Assembly: GCA_963811595.1 (NCBI GenBank)
Contig: CAWERW010000004.1
Location: 62,001-126,000, forward strand
Reading direction: 5' to 3'
DNA from: DASQFQ01 sp963811595
Lineage (GTDB): Bacteria; Actinomycetota; Thermoleophilia; Solirubrobacterales; Solirubrobacteraceae
Length of the DNA: 64,000 nt
Below are positions 43,973 to 52,415 of the stretch, in pieces. The notes below the pieces were generated by a model, which had not been told where the DNA came from, did no database searches, and saw nothing but the letters and a program-made list of their open reading frames with translations. Both the position numbers and the translations under genes were made by a program. Position 1 is the stretch's first letter. Each line of letters begins with the position of its first letter.

Positions 43973-44614
43973 GTGCGCCAGGTCATCCTGCCGGTCCTGA
44001 ACGAGCGCGAAGCGCTGCCGTGGGTGCTCGAGCGCATGCCGGCGGGGTACGAGCCGATCGTCGTCGACAACGGCTCGACCGACGGCTCCGGCGAGCTCGC
44101 CGCCAGGCTCGGCGCCCAGGTCGTGCACGAGCCGCAGCCGGGCTTCGGCGCCGCGTGCTTCGCCGGGCTCGGCGCCGCCCGCGCCGAGGTCGTGTGCTTC
44201 ATGGACTGCGATGCGTCCTTCGACCCGCGCGAGCTGCCGCGGGTGGCCGACCCGGTCGACGCGGGCGTCGCGGAGCTCGTGCTGGGGGCCCGCCGGCCGC
44301 AGCCCGGGGCGTGGCCGCTGCACGCGCGCGTGGCAAACCGGGCGCTGACCGCGGAGCTCCGCCGCCGCACCGGCGTCGGCCTGCGCGACCTCGGCCCGAT
44401 GCGCGCGGCGCGCCGGGAGGCGCTGCTCGGCCTCGGGCTGCTCGACCGGCGGTTCGGCTGGCCGCTCGAGATGGTGGTGCGCGCGGAGGCGGCCGGGTGG
44501 CGCATCGAGGAGGTCGACGTGACGTACCTCCGCCGGGCCGGGCGCTCGAAGGTCACCGGCACGGTGCGCGGCACCCTGCGCACCGTGCGCGACATGGCAG
44601 CGGCGCTGGCGTGA
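43973..44614 (+). CDS. GT2 glycosyltransferase (dolichyl/polyprenyl-phosphate sugar synthase-like)
   Basis: The 213-residue enzyme has a GT-A fold: VILPVLNEREALPWVLERMP, VDNGSTDGSGELA and DCDASFDPRELP (the DxD-like acidic pair). It is short and lacks membrane helices, like synthases that load sugars on polyprenyl phosphate. It resembles Rv0539-type proteins. GTG start; the DUF2064 gene overlaps its stop by four bases. Confidence 0.85.
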   Translation: MRQVILPVLNEREALPWVLERMPAGYEPIVVDNGSTDGSGELAARLGAQVVHEPQPGFGAACFAGLGAARAEVVCFMDCDASFDPRELPRVADPVDAGVAELVLGARRPQPGAWPLHARVANRALTAELRRRTGVGLRDLGPMRAARREALLGLGLLDRRFGWPLEMVVRAEAAGWRIEEVDVTYLRRAGRSKVTGTVRGTLRTVRDMAAALA

Positions 44615-45291
44615 ACGCGACGCTGATCGTCATCGCCAAGGCCCCTGTGCCCGGCCGGGTCAAGACGCGGCTGACGCCTCCCCTGCGCCCGGCCGACGCG
44701 GCCGTGCTGGCCCGCGCGGCGCTCGAGGACACGCTCGCCGCGGTCGCCGCGTCGAGGCTGGCGAGCCGCCGCGTGGTCGCGCTCGACGGTGATCCCGACG
44801 GCTGGCTGCCCGACGGGTTCGAGCTCGTCGCGCAGCACGGCGGCGGCCTCGCGCGCCGGCTGGCCGGAGCCTTCGAGGACGTCGGCGGCCCGGCACTGCT
44901 GATCGGCATGGACACGCCCCAGGTCACGCCCGGGCTGCTCGACGCCGGCCTCGCCGCGCTCGCGGACGGCGCCGACGCGGTGTTCGGGGCCGCGAGCGAC
45001 GGCGGCTACTGGGCGATCGGGCTGGCGCGCCCCGACCCGCGCGTGTTCGACGGCGTCCCGATGAGCGAGCCGCACACCGGCGCGGTGCAGCTCGAGCGGC
45101 TGAGGACGCTGGGACTCGAGACGCGTCACCTCCCCTCCCTCCGCGACGTCGACACGTTCGAGGACGCGGGTGCCGTCGCCGCCGCCGTTCCGCGCGGGGG
45201 CTTCGCGGCCGCGCTGCGCGATCTCGCCACGCAGAGCACCGCCGACGCGGCGAACAGCGCGCCGCTGATCAGCAGCCAGCGCGCGAGGTAG
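44611..45291 (+). CDS. DUF2064 / TIGR04282 nucleotidyl- or glycosyl-transferase-like protein
   Basis: The 226-residue protein has the family signature LIVIAKAPVPGRVKTRLTPP, GMDTPQVTP and ASDGGYWAIGL. These resemble nucleotidyltransferase folds with CTP- or GTP-using activity in sugar activation. It is coupled to the GT2 gene, as Rv0540 is to Rv0539. The last 55 codons overlap the convergent membrane-protein gene on the other strand; the family core ends earlier. Confidence 0.85.
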   Translation: MNATLIVIAKAPVPGRVKTRLTPPLRPADAAVLARAALEDTLAAVAASRLASRRVVALDGDPDGWLPDGFELVAQHGGGLARRLAGAFEDVGGPALLIGMDTPQVTPGLLDAGLAALADGADAVFGAASDGGYWAIGLARPDPRVFDGVPMSEPHTGAVQLERLRTLGLETRHLPSLRDVDTFEDAGAVAAAVPRGGFAAALRDLATQSTADAANSAPLISSQRAR

Positions 45292-45632
45292 TCCGGCGCG
45301 GGCGTCCCGCTGACCTGCTCGAGCTTGGCGGTGCTGCGGCCGAGGATCAGCGGGAAGTACACGAGCAGCAGCAGCCCGGAGAGACCGGCCGGGACGCGCA
45401 CGTAGTTGATGGCGCCGCCCGCCGCCCGCTGCGCGACCCGGTCGAGCGCGGAGTAGGCGGGCAGCAGGACGAGGTCGTGGAGGATCACGGCCGCGACGAA
45501 CCAGAGGAGCAGGTTGCCGGCGGCGCGGACGTCGACGAGCTGCAGCAGCGCGAAGCCGGCCAGGGCGAACGCGGCCAGGTGGGCGAGCGCGTGAAGCGGC
45601 GACGCGCCGTAGCGGCGGCGGAAGCCGCTCAT
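45126..45632 (-). CDS. Small four-helix membrane protein
   Basis: The 168-residue protein has about four membrane helices (roughly 15-34, 40-60, 77-100, 115-135) and an Ala/Lys-rich tail. The tail overlaps the DUF2064 gene on the opposite strand by 166 bases, so the stop may be a read-through of an older one. ATG overlaps the molybdopterin gene stop (ATGA). It is not recognised as a known family; a membrane partner of the oxidoreductase is plausible. Confidence 0.7.
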   Translation of the reverse strand: MSGFRRRYGASPLHALAHLAAFALAGFALLQLVDVRAAGNLLLWFVAAVILHDLVLLPAYSALDRVAQRAAGGAINYVRVPAGLSGLLLLVYFPLILGRSTAKLEQVSGTPAPDYLARWLLISGALFAASAVLCVARSRSAAAKPPRGTAAATAPASSNVSTSRREGR

Positions 45633-46840
45633 GCCACGCCCTTGAACGTCAGCGCGCCCACCCACTTCGTGTTGTGTACGCCGGGCAGTGCGGGCACGAT
45701 CACGCGCGCCGGGAAGCCGTGGTCGGGCGAGAGGTCCGCGCCGTTGACCTTCAGCGCCAGCAGCGAGCGCTCGTCGCCGAACTGGGTCGCGGTCAGCGTC
45801 GCCTGCCGGAACGAGCCGTCGCGCTGGAGCGACTCGACGAGCAGCTCGCCCGCCCCGCGGGCGCCGACCGCCTCGGCCAGGCTCGCCAGCGGCACGCCGG
45901 TCCAGCGCTGCGTGGTCGTCCAGCCCTCGACGCAGGCGATCGGCAGCTTCTCCGTGCTCTGCTCCATGGCGAGCAGGTCGGCACGGCTGAGCCGCAGCTC
46001 GCGCTCGCCCGCGCGTACAGCGAGCCGGTAGCCGTCGCCGGTCATCGCGGGCGTGACCCCCGCGACCCGGGCGGTCTTGTTGACCTGGAAGCCGTTCGGC
46101 CCGGGTCCCGGATCCCCGCTCCGCGGCGCGAGCAGCGAGAGCCTGCGCAGCGGGCCGCCGATCGTCTCGCCGGCGTTGGCGAGCAGGAGCAGCGCCGAGC
46201 CCGCGCCCACGAAGCCCAGCAGGCCGCGCCGGCTCATGGTCGGCGCGGCGGGGGCGGGCGCCACGAGGTCGTCGCGCACCGCGCGATCGCGGTAGGCGCG
46301 GACCATCACGGGCAGCTTCACCACGATGTGGACGGCCAGGGCCGCGACGAAGACGACGCCGCCGTAGTAGTGGGCGACGACGAAGCTGAAGTTGAACGCG
46401 TAGTAGTTCTGCGCGTTGGCGACGCCGGTGGCGAACTCGAACACCGCGCTGGCCACCAGCAGGCCGATCGACGCGCGCTCGATCGCCTGCGCGGGCGAGG
46501 CGACGGGCGGCCAGATGAACAGCCGCGGGATCACCGACCACAGCTTCGCCAGCAGCAGCGGCACGGTGGCGAGGCCGACGTTGACGTGCAGTCCCTGGGT
46601 CAGGCCGTAGAGCCAGGCCGGGGCCGTCGGCCAGCCGATCCCGAGCGGGATGTCGCGACCGGGGTCGACGATGGCGTTGCTCCCCACGCCCGGCTCGTAG
46701 GCCGCATGCGAGAGGAAGCCGGTGAGGGCCACGACGGTCACGCCGCCCAGGAGCAGCGTGCCGAGCAGCGTCGTCAGCCACGGCCCCCGCAGCGGGCTGC
46801 GCCAGAACTCCGGGCGGAACGGGCCGGGTGGCCGCCTCAT
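45629..46840 (-). CDS. Molybdopterin-dependent oxidoreductase with N-terminal cytochrome b561-like membrane domain
   Basis: The 403-residue protein has five membrane helices (about 20-200) with haem-type histidines (HVNVG, VAHYYGG, VHIVVKLP). A further helix is preceded by MSRRG, and then comes a sulfite-oxidase-like domain with the Mo-ligand cysteine in LPIACVEGWTTTQRW. It is likely membrane-bound and outward-facing. The gene overlaps its neighbours on both sides by four bases. Its substrate in this sugar cluster is unknown. Confidence 0.85.
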   Translation of the reverse strand: MRRPPGPFRPEFWRSPLRGPWLTTLLGTLLLGGVTVVALTGFLSHAAYEPGVGSNAIVDPGRDIPLGIGWPTAPAWLYGLTQGLHVNVGLATVPLLLAKLWSVIPRLFIWPPVASPAQAIERASIGLLVASAVFEFATGVANAQNYYAFNFSFVVAHYYGGVVFVAALAVHIVVKLPVMVRAYRDRAVRDDLVAPAPAAPTMSRRGLLGFVGAGSALLLLANAGETIGGPLRRLSLLAPRSGDPGPGPNGFQVNKTARVAGVTPAMTGDGYRLAVRAGERELRLSRADLLAMEQSTEKLPIACVEGWTTTQRWTGVPLASLAEAVGARGAGELLVESLQRDGSFRQATLTATQFGDERSLLALKVNGADLSPDHGFPARVIVPALPGVHNTKWVGALTFKGVA

Positions 46841-47493
46841 CCCGCGGCCTTCCGCAGGCGCGCGAACCAGCGCCCGCCGCCCTCGAAGCGGCCGGCGACG
46901 CGCAACCCCGCCGGCCGCGCGAGCGCCACGATCGCGTCGGCGTCGACCCGCGCCCAGTCGAACCAGGGCCCGACCGCGCCCGCGCCCTCCAGCCGCATGC
47001 CGACGACCGTCGCGCCGCCGCCCGGCGCGTCGACCTCGACGATCGCCTCCGCGCCGGGACGCAGCAGCTCCGCGATGCGGGACAGCAGTCGCGCCGGGTC
47101 GCCGCCGATCCCGATGTTGCCGTCGAGGAGCAGCACGCTCCCCCACGCCCCGGCGGGCACCCGCTCCGAGAACACGCATGCGCGCAGTGCGCGGCCGCCG
47201 CGACGGCGCGCGAACCGCACGGCGACGGGCGAGACGTCGATCCCGGTCGCCGGGCGGCCCCGGGCGGCGAGCGCGGCGAGCAGGCGGCCCGGGCCGCAGC
47301 CGACGTCGAGCACGGGCGCGGCCGCCCGCTCGAGCGCGAGCAGGTCGACCGGATCGGCGGGCGCCAGCCAGCGCCGCAGCGGGAGCGCGGCCGGCGGGCC
47401 TGCGACGGTGCGCACGCGCCCGTCGTGCTCGCCGCCCTCGGCGTGCTCGAGCAGCCGCCCGTAGAGCTCGATCGTCGTCACCGCGGCCCCCAT
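46837..47493 (-). CDS. Class I SAM methyltransferase
   Basis: The 218-residue enzyme starts MGAAVTTIELYGRLLE and carries the SAM motif VLDVGCGPGRLLAAL, then GIDVSPVAV and LRPGAEAIVEVD. It is the first gene of the methyltransferase-oxidoreductase-membrane operon, ending in an ATGA overlap. A role in methylating a sugar or lipid of the glycan cluster is an inference from position. Confidence 0.85.
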   Translation of the reverse strand: MGAAVTTIELYGRLLEHAEGGEHDGRVRTVAGPPAALPLRRWLAPADPVDLLALERAAAPVLDVGCGPGRLLAALAARGRPATGIDVSPVAVRFARRRGGRALRACVFSERVPAGAWGSVLLLDGNIGIGGDPARLLSRIAELLRPGAEAIVEVDAPGGGATVVGMRLEGAGAVGPWFDWARVDADAIVALARPAGLRVAGRFEGGGRWFARLRKAAG

Positions 47494-47528
47494 GGGAACG
47501 ACGCTATGCGCGAGATCGAACGCCGGGC

Positions 47529-48704
47529 TTAACTGCGCGGGAGCGAGAAGCGCACGCGCGTCCCGCTCGGCGACTCGGCCAGCCAGATCCGCCCGCCGTG
47601 CGCCTCGACGATCGCGCGCGAGATCGCGAGCCCGAGCCCGGCGCCGGCGCGCGTGCGCGCGGCCTCGCTGCCGCCGCGGTAGAACGGCTCGAACACGCGC
47701 GGGCGGTCGGCGTCGCCGATCCCGTCGCCGGTGTCGGCGACCTCGATCTCGACGCGTCCGTTCGCCGCCTCGGCGAGCACGGTCACCGAGCCGTCGGCCG
47801 GCGTGTGGCGGATCGCGTTCTGGATCAGGTTGAACAGCACGCGCTGGACCTTCTCGGGGTTCGCACGCGCCGCCTCCTGCTCGCGCACGTCGGCCCGCAC
47901 GCTGACGCCCTTCGCGTCGGCCTCGGCGCGCAGCGCGTCGACCGCCTCCTCGACGAGCTGGCCGAGCGGCACCTGCTGGAGCGTCCACTGGATGTCACCC
48001 GCCTCCAGCCGCGACAGCTCGAACAGGTCGTCGATCAACGCCGAGAGCACGTCGATGTGCGTGCGCATCTGCCCGAGATAGCCGCGCCGGGTCTCCGCGT
48101 CGACGATGTCGTCGCCGACCGCCTCGGCGAGCAGCCGCAGCGAGGTGATCGGCGTGCGCAGGTCGTGCGACACGGCGGCGATCAGGTCGCCGCGCGCGGC
48201 CTCGGCGTCGCCGAGCTTGCCGATCGCCGTGTTGACCGCCCGCGTCAGCTCGGCGAGCTCGTCGGCGCTCCCGTCGACGGCGGCCGGCGTCCGCGAGCCG
48301 TCCCCGACCGCGACAAGCGTGTCGCGCAGCGCCTCGACGTCCCGGATCGCCGTCGTCGCGAACAGCTGTGCGGCGCGCACCGCGATCGCGCCCGCGAACA
48401 CGACGATGACCATGAGCAGCAACGCGTCGTGGGCGGAGACGAACATGAGCTCCGCCGCGACGGCCGCGAGCACCACGAGCTGGCCGACGGCCACCGCGAC
48501 GCCGACGGTGAACTGGCGGCGCAGCGACCAGCGCCGCGGGCGCCGGTCGGCGAGCACGTGCGCGAGCACGAGCACCACGGTGCCCAGCGCTGCCAGCCCG
48601 AGCCACACCAGGAAGCCGTCGCCGAGGCCGTAGCCGATCGCCACCGCTCCGGCGAGCGCGGCGCTCATCCCGAGCACGAGCAGGAGCGAGCGCCGCACGC
48701 TCAT
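47529..48704 (-). CDS. Sensor histidine kinase, four-helix (intramembrane-type)
   Basis: The 391-residue kinase has four closely spaced N-terminal membrane helices with very short outside loops, a HAMP-like linker, the H-box AVSHDLRTPITSL (His170) and the ATPase motifs NLIQNAIRHT, DTGDGIGD and GAGLGLAI. The lack of a sensor domain outside the cell fits intramembrane sensing through a partner ABC transporter. The ATG overlaps the response regulator stop by four bases. Confidence 0.92.
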   Translation of the reverse strand: MSVRRSLLLVLGMSAALAGAVAIGYGLGDGFLVWLGLAALGTVVLVLAHVLADRRPRRWSLRRQFTVGVAVAVGQLVVLAAVAAELMFVSAHDALLLMVIVVFAGAIAVRAAQLFATTAIRDVEALRDTLVAVGDGSRTPAAVDGSADELAELTRAVNTAIGKLGDAEAARGDLIAAVSHDLRTPITSLRLLAEAVGDDIVDAETRRGYLGQMRTHIDVLSALIDDLFELSRLEAGDIQWTLQQVPLGQLVEEAVDALRAEADAKGVSVRADVREQEAARANPEKVQRVLFNLIQNAIRHTPADGSVTVLAEAANGRVEIEVADTGDGIGDADRPRVFEPFYRGGSEAARTRAGAGLGLAISRAIVEAHGGRIWLAESPSGTRVRFSLPRS

Positions 48705-49426
48705 GGCTGGAAGCGGTAGCCGACGCCCCACACGGTCTGCAGGTACCGCGGCGCGGCGGGATCGATCTCGACCTTCGCGCGCAGCCGGCGGATGTGGACC
48801 GTCACCGTCGACGTGTCGGAGTAGAAGGAGTACTGCCACACCGCGTCCATCAGCTGATCGCGCGAGAACACCCGGCCCGGGTGGCGCGCGAGGAACAGCA
48901 GCAGGTCGAACTCCCGCAGCGTCAGCGCCGCCTCCTCGCCGCGCACGAACACCCGCCTCGTCTCGGGCTCGATCCGCAGCTCGCCGATCGCGATCGGGGC
49001 CTGGCCCGCCCCGGCATCGGCACCGGGATCGGCGCGGCGCAGCACCGCGTCGACGCGCGCGACGAGCTCGTTCGGCGAGAACGGCTTGACGACGTAGTCG
49101 TCGGCGCCGAGCCGCAGGCCGACGACGCGGTCGGACTCCTCCCCGCGCGCGGTCAGCAGGATGATCGGGACGCGCGGGCGTAGCGTGCCCTCGTCGGCCG
49201 CCCGCAGCCGCCGCATCACCTCGAGCCCGTCGAGGCCGGGCAGCATCAGGTCGAGGATGACGAGATCCGGCCGCCGGTCGCCGGCCAGCTGGAGCGCCTG
49301 CGGCCCGTCGGCGGCGACCCGCGTCTCGTATCCGGCCCGCTCGAGATAGCGCGAGAGCACCTCGGTGATCGTGGGCTCGTCGTCGACGACGAGCAGGGAT
49401 CCGCGCCGGTGACCGTTCGTCTCCAC
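48701..49426 (-). CDS. OmpR/PhoB-family response regulator
   Basis: The 241-residue regulator has a receiver domain (acidic pocket DDEP, phosphoacceptor Asp59 in VILDLMLPG, Lys in VVKPFSPNE) and a winged-helix effector ending VHIRRLRAKVE and VWGVGYRFQP. The GTG start (VETNGHRRGS) is preferred; an upstream ATG adds 19 unlikely residues. It pairs with the kinase and is divergent from the ABC exporter genes, its likely targets. Confidence 0.93.
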   Translation of the reverse strand: METNGHRRGSLLVVDDEPTITEVLSRYLERAGYETRVAADGPQALQLAGDRRPDLVILDLMLPGLDGLEVMRRLRAADEGTLRPRVPIILLTARGEESDRVVGLRLGADDYVVKPFSPNELVARVDAVLRRADPGADAGAGQAPIAIGELRIEPETRRVFVRGEEAALTLREFDLLLFLARHPGRVFSRDQLMDAVWQYSFYSDTSTVTVHIRRLRAKVEIDPAAPRYLQTVWGVGYRFQP

Positions 49427-49527
49427 GCACCGATTGTTCGGGGCGAGCGTCCGGAAGGCAAGGTCTGCGGGCGCCATGTTCATCGACCCGTAAGGGAGAG
49501 GGGCGTGCGCGTGCGTACCTTCAGAGG

Positions 49528-50196
49528 ATGGCCGCCGTCAAGGCCCACGGGCTGGTCAAGACGTTCGGCGCGGGCCGCGCCGCGCGGCGCGTGCTCGACG
49601 GCGCCGACCTCGAGGTGGCCGCCGGCGAGGTCGTGGCGGTGCTCGGGCGCTCGGGCTCGGGCAAGTCGACGCTGCTGCATCTGCTCGGCGGGCTCGACCG
49701 TGCCGACGCCGGCCTGATCGAGGTCGACGGAGAGCGGGTGACGGGCGCGTCCGAGCGTGCGCTGAGCGCGCTGCGGCGCCGCCGGGTCGGGTTCGTCTTC
49801 CAGTTCTTCCACCTGCTGCCGGAGCTGACCGGAGAGGCGAACGTGCTGCTGGCCGCGCGCGTGCGCGGTGCGCACCCGGATGCCGCGCGGCGCGCGTGCG
49901 AGCTCGTCGACCGGCTCGGGCTGCGCCCGGTCGCGGCGTCGCTCCCCGCACAGCTCTCCGGGGGCGAGCAGCAGCGCTTCGCGATCGCGCGGGCGCTCGT
50001 CAACGACCCGGCCGTGCTCCTCGCCGACGAGCCGACCGGCAACCTCGACGTCGAGGCCGGCGCCGCGGTGCTGCGGCTGTTGCGCGCGGGCGCCGACGAG
50101 GGACGCGCGGTCGTGCTCGTCACCCACGAGCCGGCCGCGGCGGAGATCGCCGACCGCGTGCTGCGCCTCGACGCGGGGCAGCTGGTCGCGGCGTGA
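49528..50196 (+). CDS. ABC transporter ATP-binding protein (LolD/MacB-like)
   Basis: The 222-residue ATPase has Walker A GRSGSGKS (40-47), Q-loop FQFFHLLPELT, signature LSGGEQQRFAIARAL, Walker B VLLADEPTGNLD and the H-loop THEP. It matches exporters of the LolD/MacB/BceA group. It is coupled to the permease gene by a GTGA overlap and divergent from the two-component system. Confidence 0.94.
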   Translation: MAAVKAHGLVKTFGAGRAARRVLDGADLEVAAGEVVAVLGRSGSGKSTLLHLLGGLDRADAGLIEVDGERVTGASERALSALRRRRVGFVFQFFHLLPELTGEANVLLAARVRGAHPDAARRACELVDRLGLRPVAASLPAQLSGGEQQRFAIARALVNDPAVLLADEPTGNLDVEAGAAVLRLLRAGADEGRAVVLVTHEPAAAEIADRVLRLDAGQLVAA

Positions 50197-52415
50197 GGCG
50201 GCGCCGGTGGCTCGCGGCGGCCGGGATCGCCGCCGCGTCGGTGGTCGTCGGGACCGCGACGACCGTCGGCTACGGGCTCCACACCGGCTTCGACCGCGCC
50301 GCCCGCGAGGCCGACCTGCCCGACGTGATCGCGCGCTTCGACCGCGAGGAGCTGGAGACCCTCGACGAGCGCGTGCGGGCGCTGCCGAACCTCGAGGCGC
50401 GCTCCTACCGGCGCGAGCTCACCCGCGTGCGCATGGCCGACGACCAGGGTCACTTCCTGCGCCGCGGGACCGTCCAGATCCTCCTCGGCGGCCGCCGCGG
50501 CTACGCGATCACGCGCGGGCGCGACCTCTCGCCGCGCCCCGGTGAGGTCGTGATCGAACGCGGCCTGGCCGAGGAGTGGGGCCTGCTGCCCGGTGACGCG
50601 CTCGCGCTCGAGGGCTTCGGCGAGCTGCGCGTGGCGGGCGTCGCGCTGTCGCCCGACAACGTCGCCTTCCCGCTCGCGCGCACCGCGCGCGTGTACGTGG
50701 GCGAGCAGGAGGTGCGCGACGCGTTCGCCTTCAGCGAGGAGATCCGCCCCGACATCGCGCTGCTCTGGCTGCGCGATCCCGCGCGCGCGGACGTCACGCT
50801 CGCGCAGGCGCGCGTGACCTCGTTCGGCATCGGCTCGCTGTCGTTCGTCACCCGCGAGGGCGTGCGGGTGCTGCTGTCGCAGGCGGCCGGGATCGTGATC
50901 TCGCTGCTCGTCGCGTTCTCGCTCGTGGCCCTGCTGGGCGCCGGCACGATGCTCGCGGCCGGTGCGCACGCCGACGTCCAGCGACGCCTCGGGGCGATCG
51001 GCGTCCAGCGCGCGCTCGGCTTCACGCCCGCCGCGATCGCCGCCCGCGGCGCGCGCGAGGCGGCGCTCGTCGCGCTCCCGTCGGCGGCGGCGGGGATCGC
51101 GGTCGGCGCGCTCGCCGTGGCCGGGCCGTCGGCGGCGCTGCTCGGGGCGCTCAACGAGCAGCCGCCGGGCGCCGCGCTCGTGCTGCCGCTGCTCGCCGGG
51201 CTCGCCGGGGTCGTCGCGCTCGTCACCGCCGCGGCGACCTGGCCGGCGTGGCGCGCGGCGCGGCGCCCGCCGGCGGCGATCCTCCGCGGCGGCGACCTCG
51301 CCGGTCGGCCGACGAGCGGCGGGGGCGGCGGGCTCGTCGCGCTCGGCGCGCGCTTCGCGACCGCCCCGCGCGGCCGCTGGCTGGCGTCCGTGCTGACCAT
51401 CGCCGTCAGCGCCGGCGTGGTGATCCTGATGCTCGCGCTCGCCTCGCTGCTCACGCGGTTGCGCGACGACCCGGGCACGGTCGGCAAGCGCTACCAGCTG
51501 TCCGCGAACCTCGACGCGTCGCAGCTGCCGGCGGTACGGCGGCTCCCCGGCGTGCGCGACGCCGCGCCGCGCTACCAGCTGTCCGGCGCCGACGCGTACC
51601 GGCTCGGGCAGCCGGTGCGGCTGATCGGCTACCCCGGCGACCACACGCGGTTCGAGGCGCCGCCGCTGGCGTCCGGGCGGCGGCTGCGCGCCGCCAACGA
51701 AGCGGAGGTCGGCGTCGGGCTCGCCGACGCGCTCGGGCTGCGGCCCGGCTCGACGCTCGCCGTCCAGGCCGGCACCGGCGAGGACGTCCGCCTGCGGGTG
51801 GCCGGCGTCGTGCGGGCGCTCGAGAACCAGGGCCGGGTGGCCTACACGCGCGCCGCGCCGCTGCTGGCCGCCGATCCGGGGCTCGCGCCGACGCTGGCGA
51901 TCCGGCTGACCGCGGGCGCCGACCGCGCGCGGGTCGGCGCCGGCCTGGCCGCGCTCGGCGCGCGGCCCGCGCGTGTCCGCGGCGCCACCACCAGCAACGC
52001 CCAGTTCCTCGGCATCCTCGCCGCCGTGCTGCGCGGCGTCGGGCTGGCGATCGGCCTCGTCTGCCTCTACGCGCTGATCCAGGCGCTCGCCATCACCGCG
52101 CGCGAGCGCCGCGGCGCGGTCGCCCTCCTGCGAGCCGCGGGCGCGGACCGGGCCACGATCGGGCTCGTGCTCGCGGGCTCGGCGCTCGCCGTCGCCGTGC
52201 CCGCCGCGCTGACCGCGGCGGTGCTGGAGCGCGTCGTGCTCGGGCCGCTGGTCAGCGCGCTCGCCGCCGGCTTCGCCGCGCTGGAGCTCGCGCCGACGCT
52301 CGCGCAGGTGCTGCTCGTAGTCGCGGCCCTGCTGGCGCTCGCGGGGCTCGCGAGCGCGATCGTCGCGCACCGCGTGATGCGCGAGCCGATCGTGGCGGGG
52401 CTGCGGGAGGAGTGA
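50193..52415 (+). CDS. FtsX-family ABC permease
   Basis: The 740-residue permease has an N-terminal helix, a large outside domain (about 30-220) and membrane helix groups near 230-380, 410-430 and 610-730. A second outside domain lies between, as in the double FtsX layout. The motif AGGAG-poor GTG start overlaps the ATPase stop. Together they resemble exporters of peptides or lipoproteins. The last codon overlaps the phosphoesterase start. Confidence 0.88.
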   Translation: MRRRRWLAAAGIAAASVVVGTATTVGYGLHTGFDRAAREADLPDVIARFDREELETLDERVRALPNLEARSYRRELTRVRMADDQGHFLRRGTVQILLGGRRGYAITRGRDLSPRPGEVVIERGLAEEWGLLPGDALALEGFGELRVAGVALSPDNVAFPLARTARVYVGEQEVRDAFAFSEEIRPDIALLWLRDPARADVTLAQARVTSFGIGSLSFVTREGVRVLLSQAAGIVISLLVAFSLVALLGAGTMLAAGAHADVQRRLGAIGVQRALGFTPAAIAARGAREAALVALPSAAAGIAVGALAVAGPSAALLGALNEQPPGAALVLPLLAGLAGVVALVTAAATWPAWRAARRPPAAILRGGDLAGRPTSGGGGGLVALGARFATAPRGRWLASVLTIAVSAGVVILMLALASLLTRLRDDPGTVGKRYQLSANLDASQLPAVRRLPGVRDAAPRYQLSGADAYRLGQPVRLIGYPGDHTRFEAPPLASGRRLRAANEAEVGVGLADALGLRPGSTLAVQAGTGEDVRLRVAGVVRALENQGRVAYTRAAPLLAADPGLAPTLAIRLTAGADRARVGAGLAALGARPARVRGATTSNAQFLGILAAVLRGVGLAIGLVCLYALIQALAITARERRGAVALLRAAGADRATIGLVLAGSALAVAVPAALTAAVLERVVLGPLVSALAAGFAALELAPTLAQVLLVVAALLALAGLASAIVAHRVMREPIVAGLREE

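Noticed and set aside
49521..52370. Minus-strand open frame of 949 codons opposite the ABC transporter
   Set aside because: Mirror of the ATPase and permease genes, low complexity and Arg/Gly rich.
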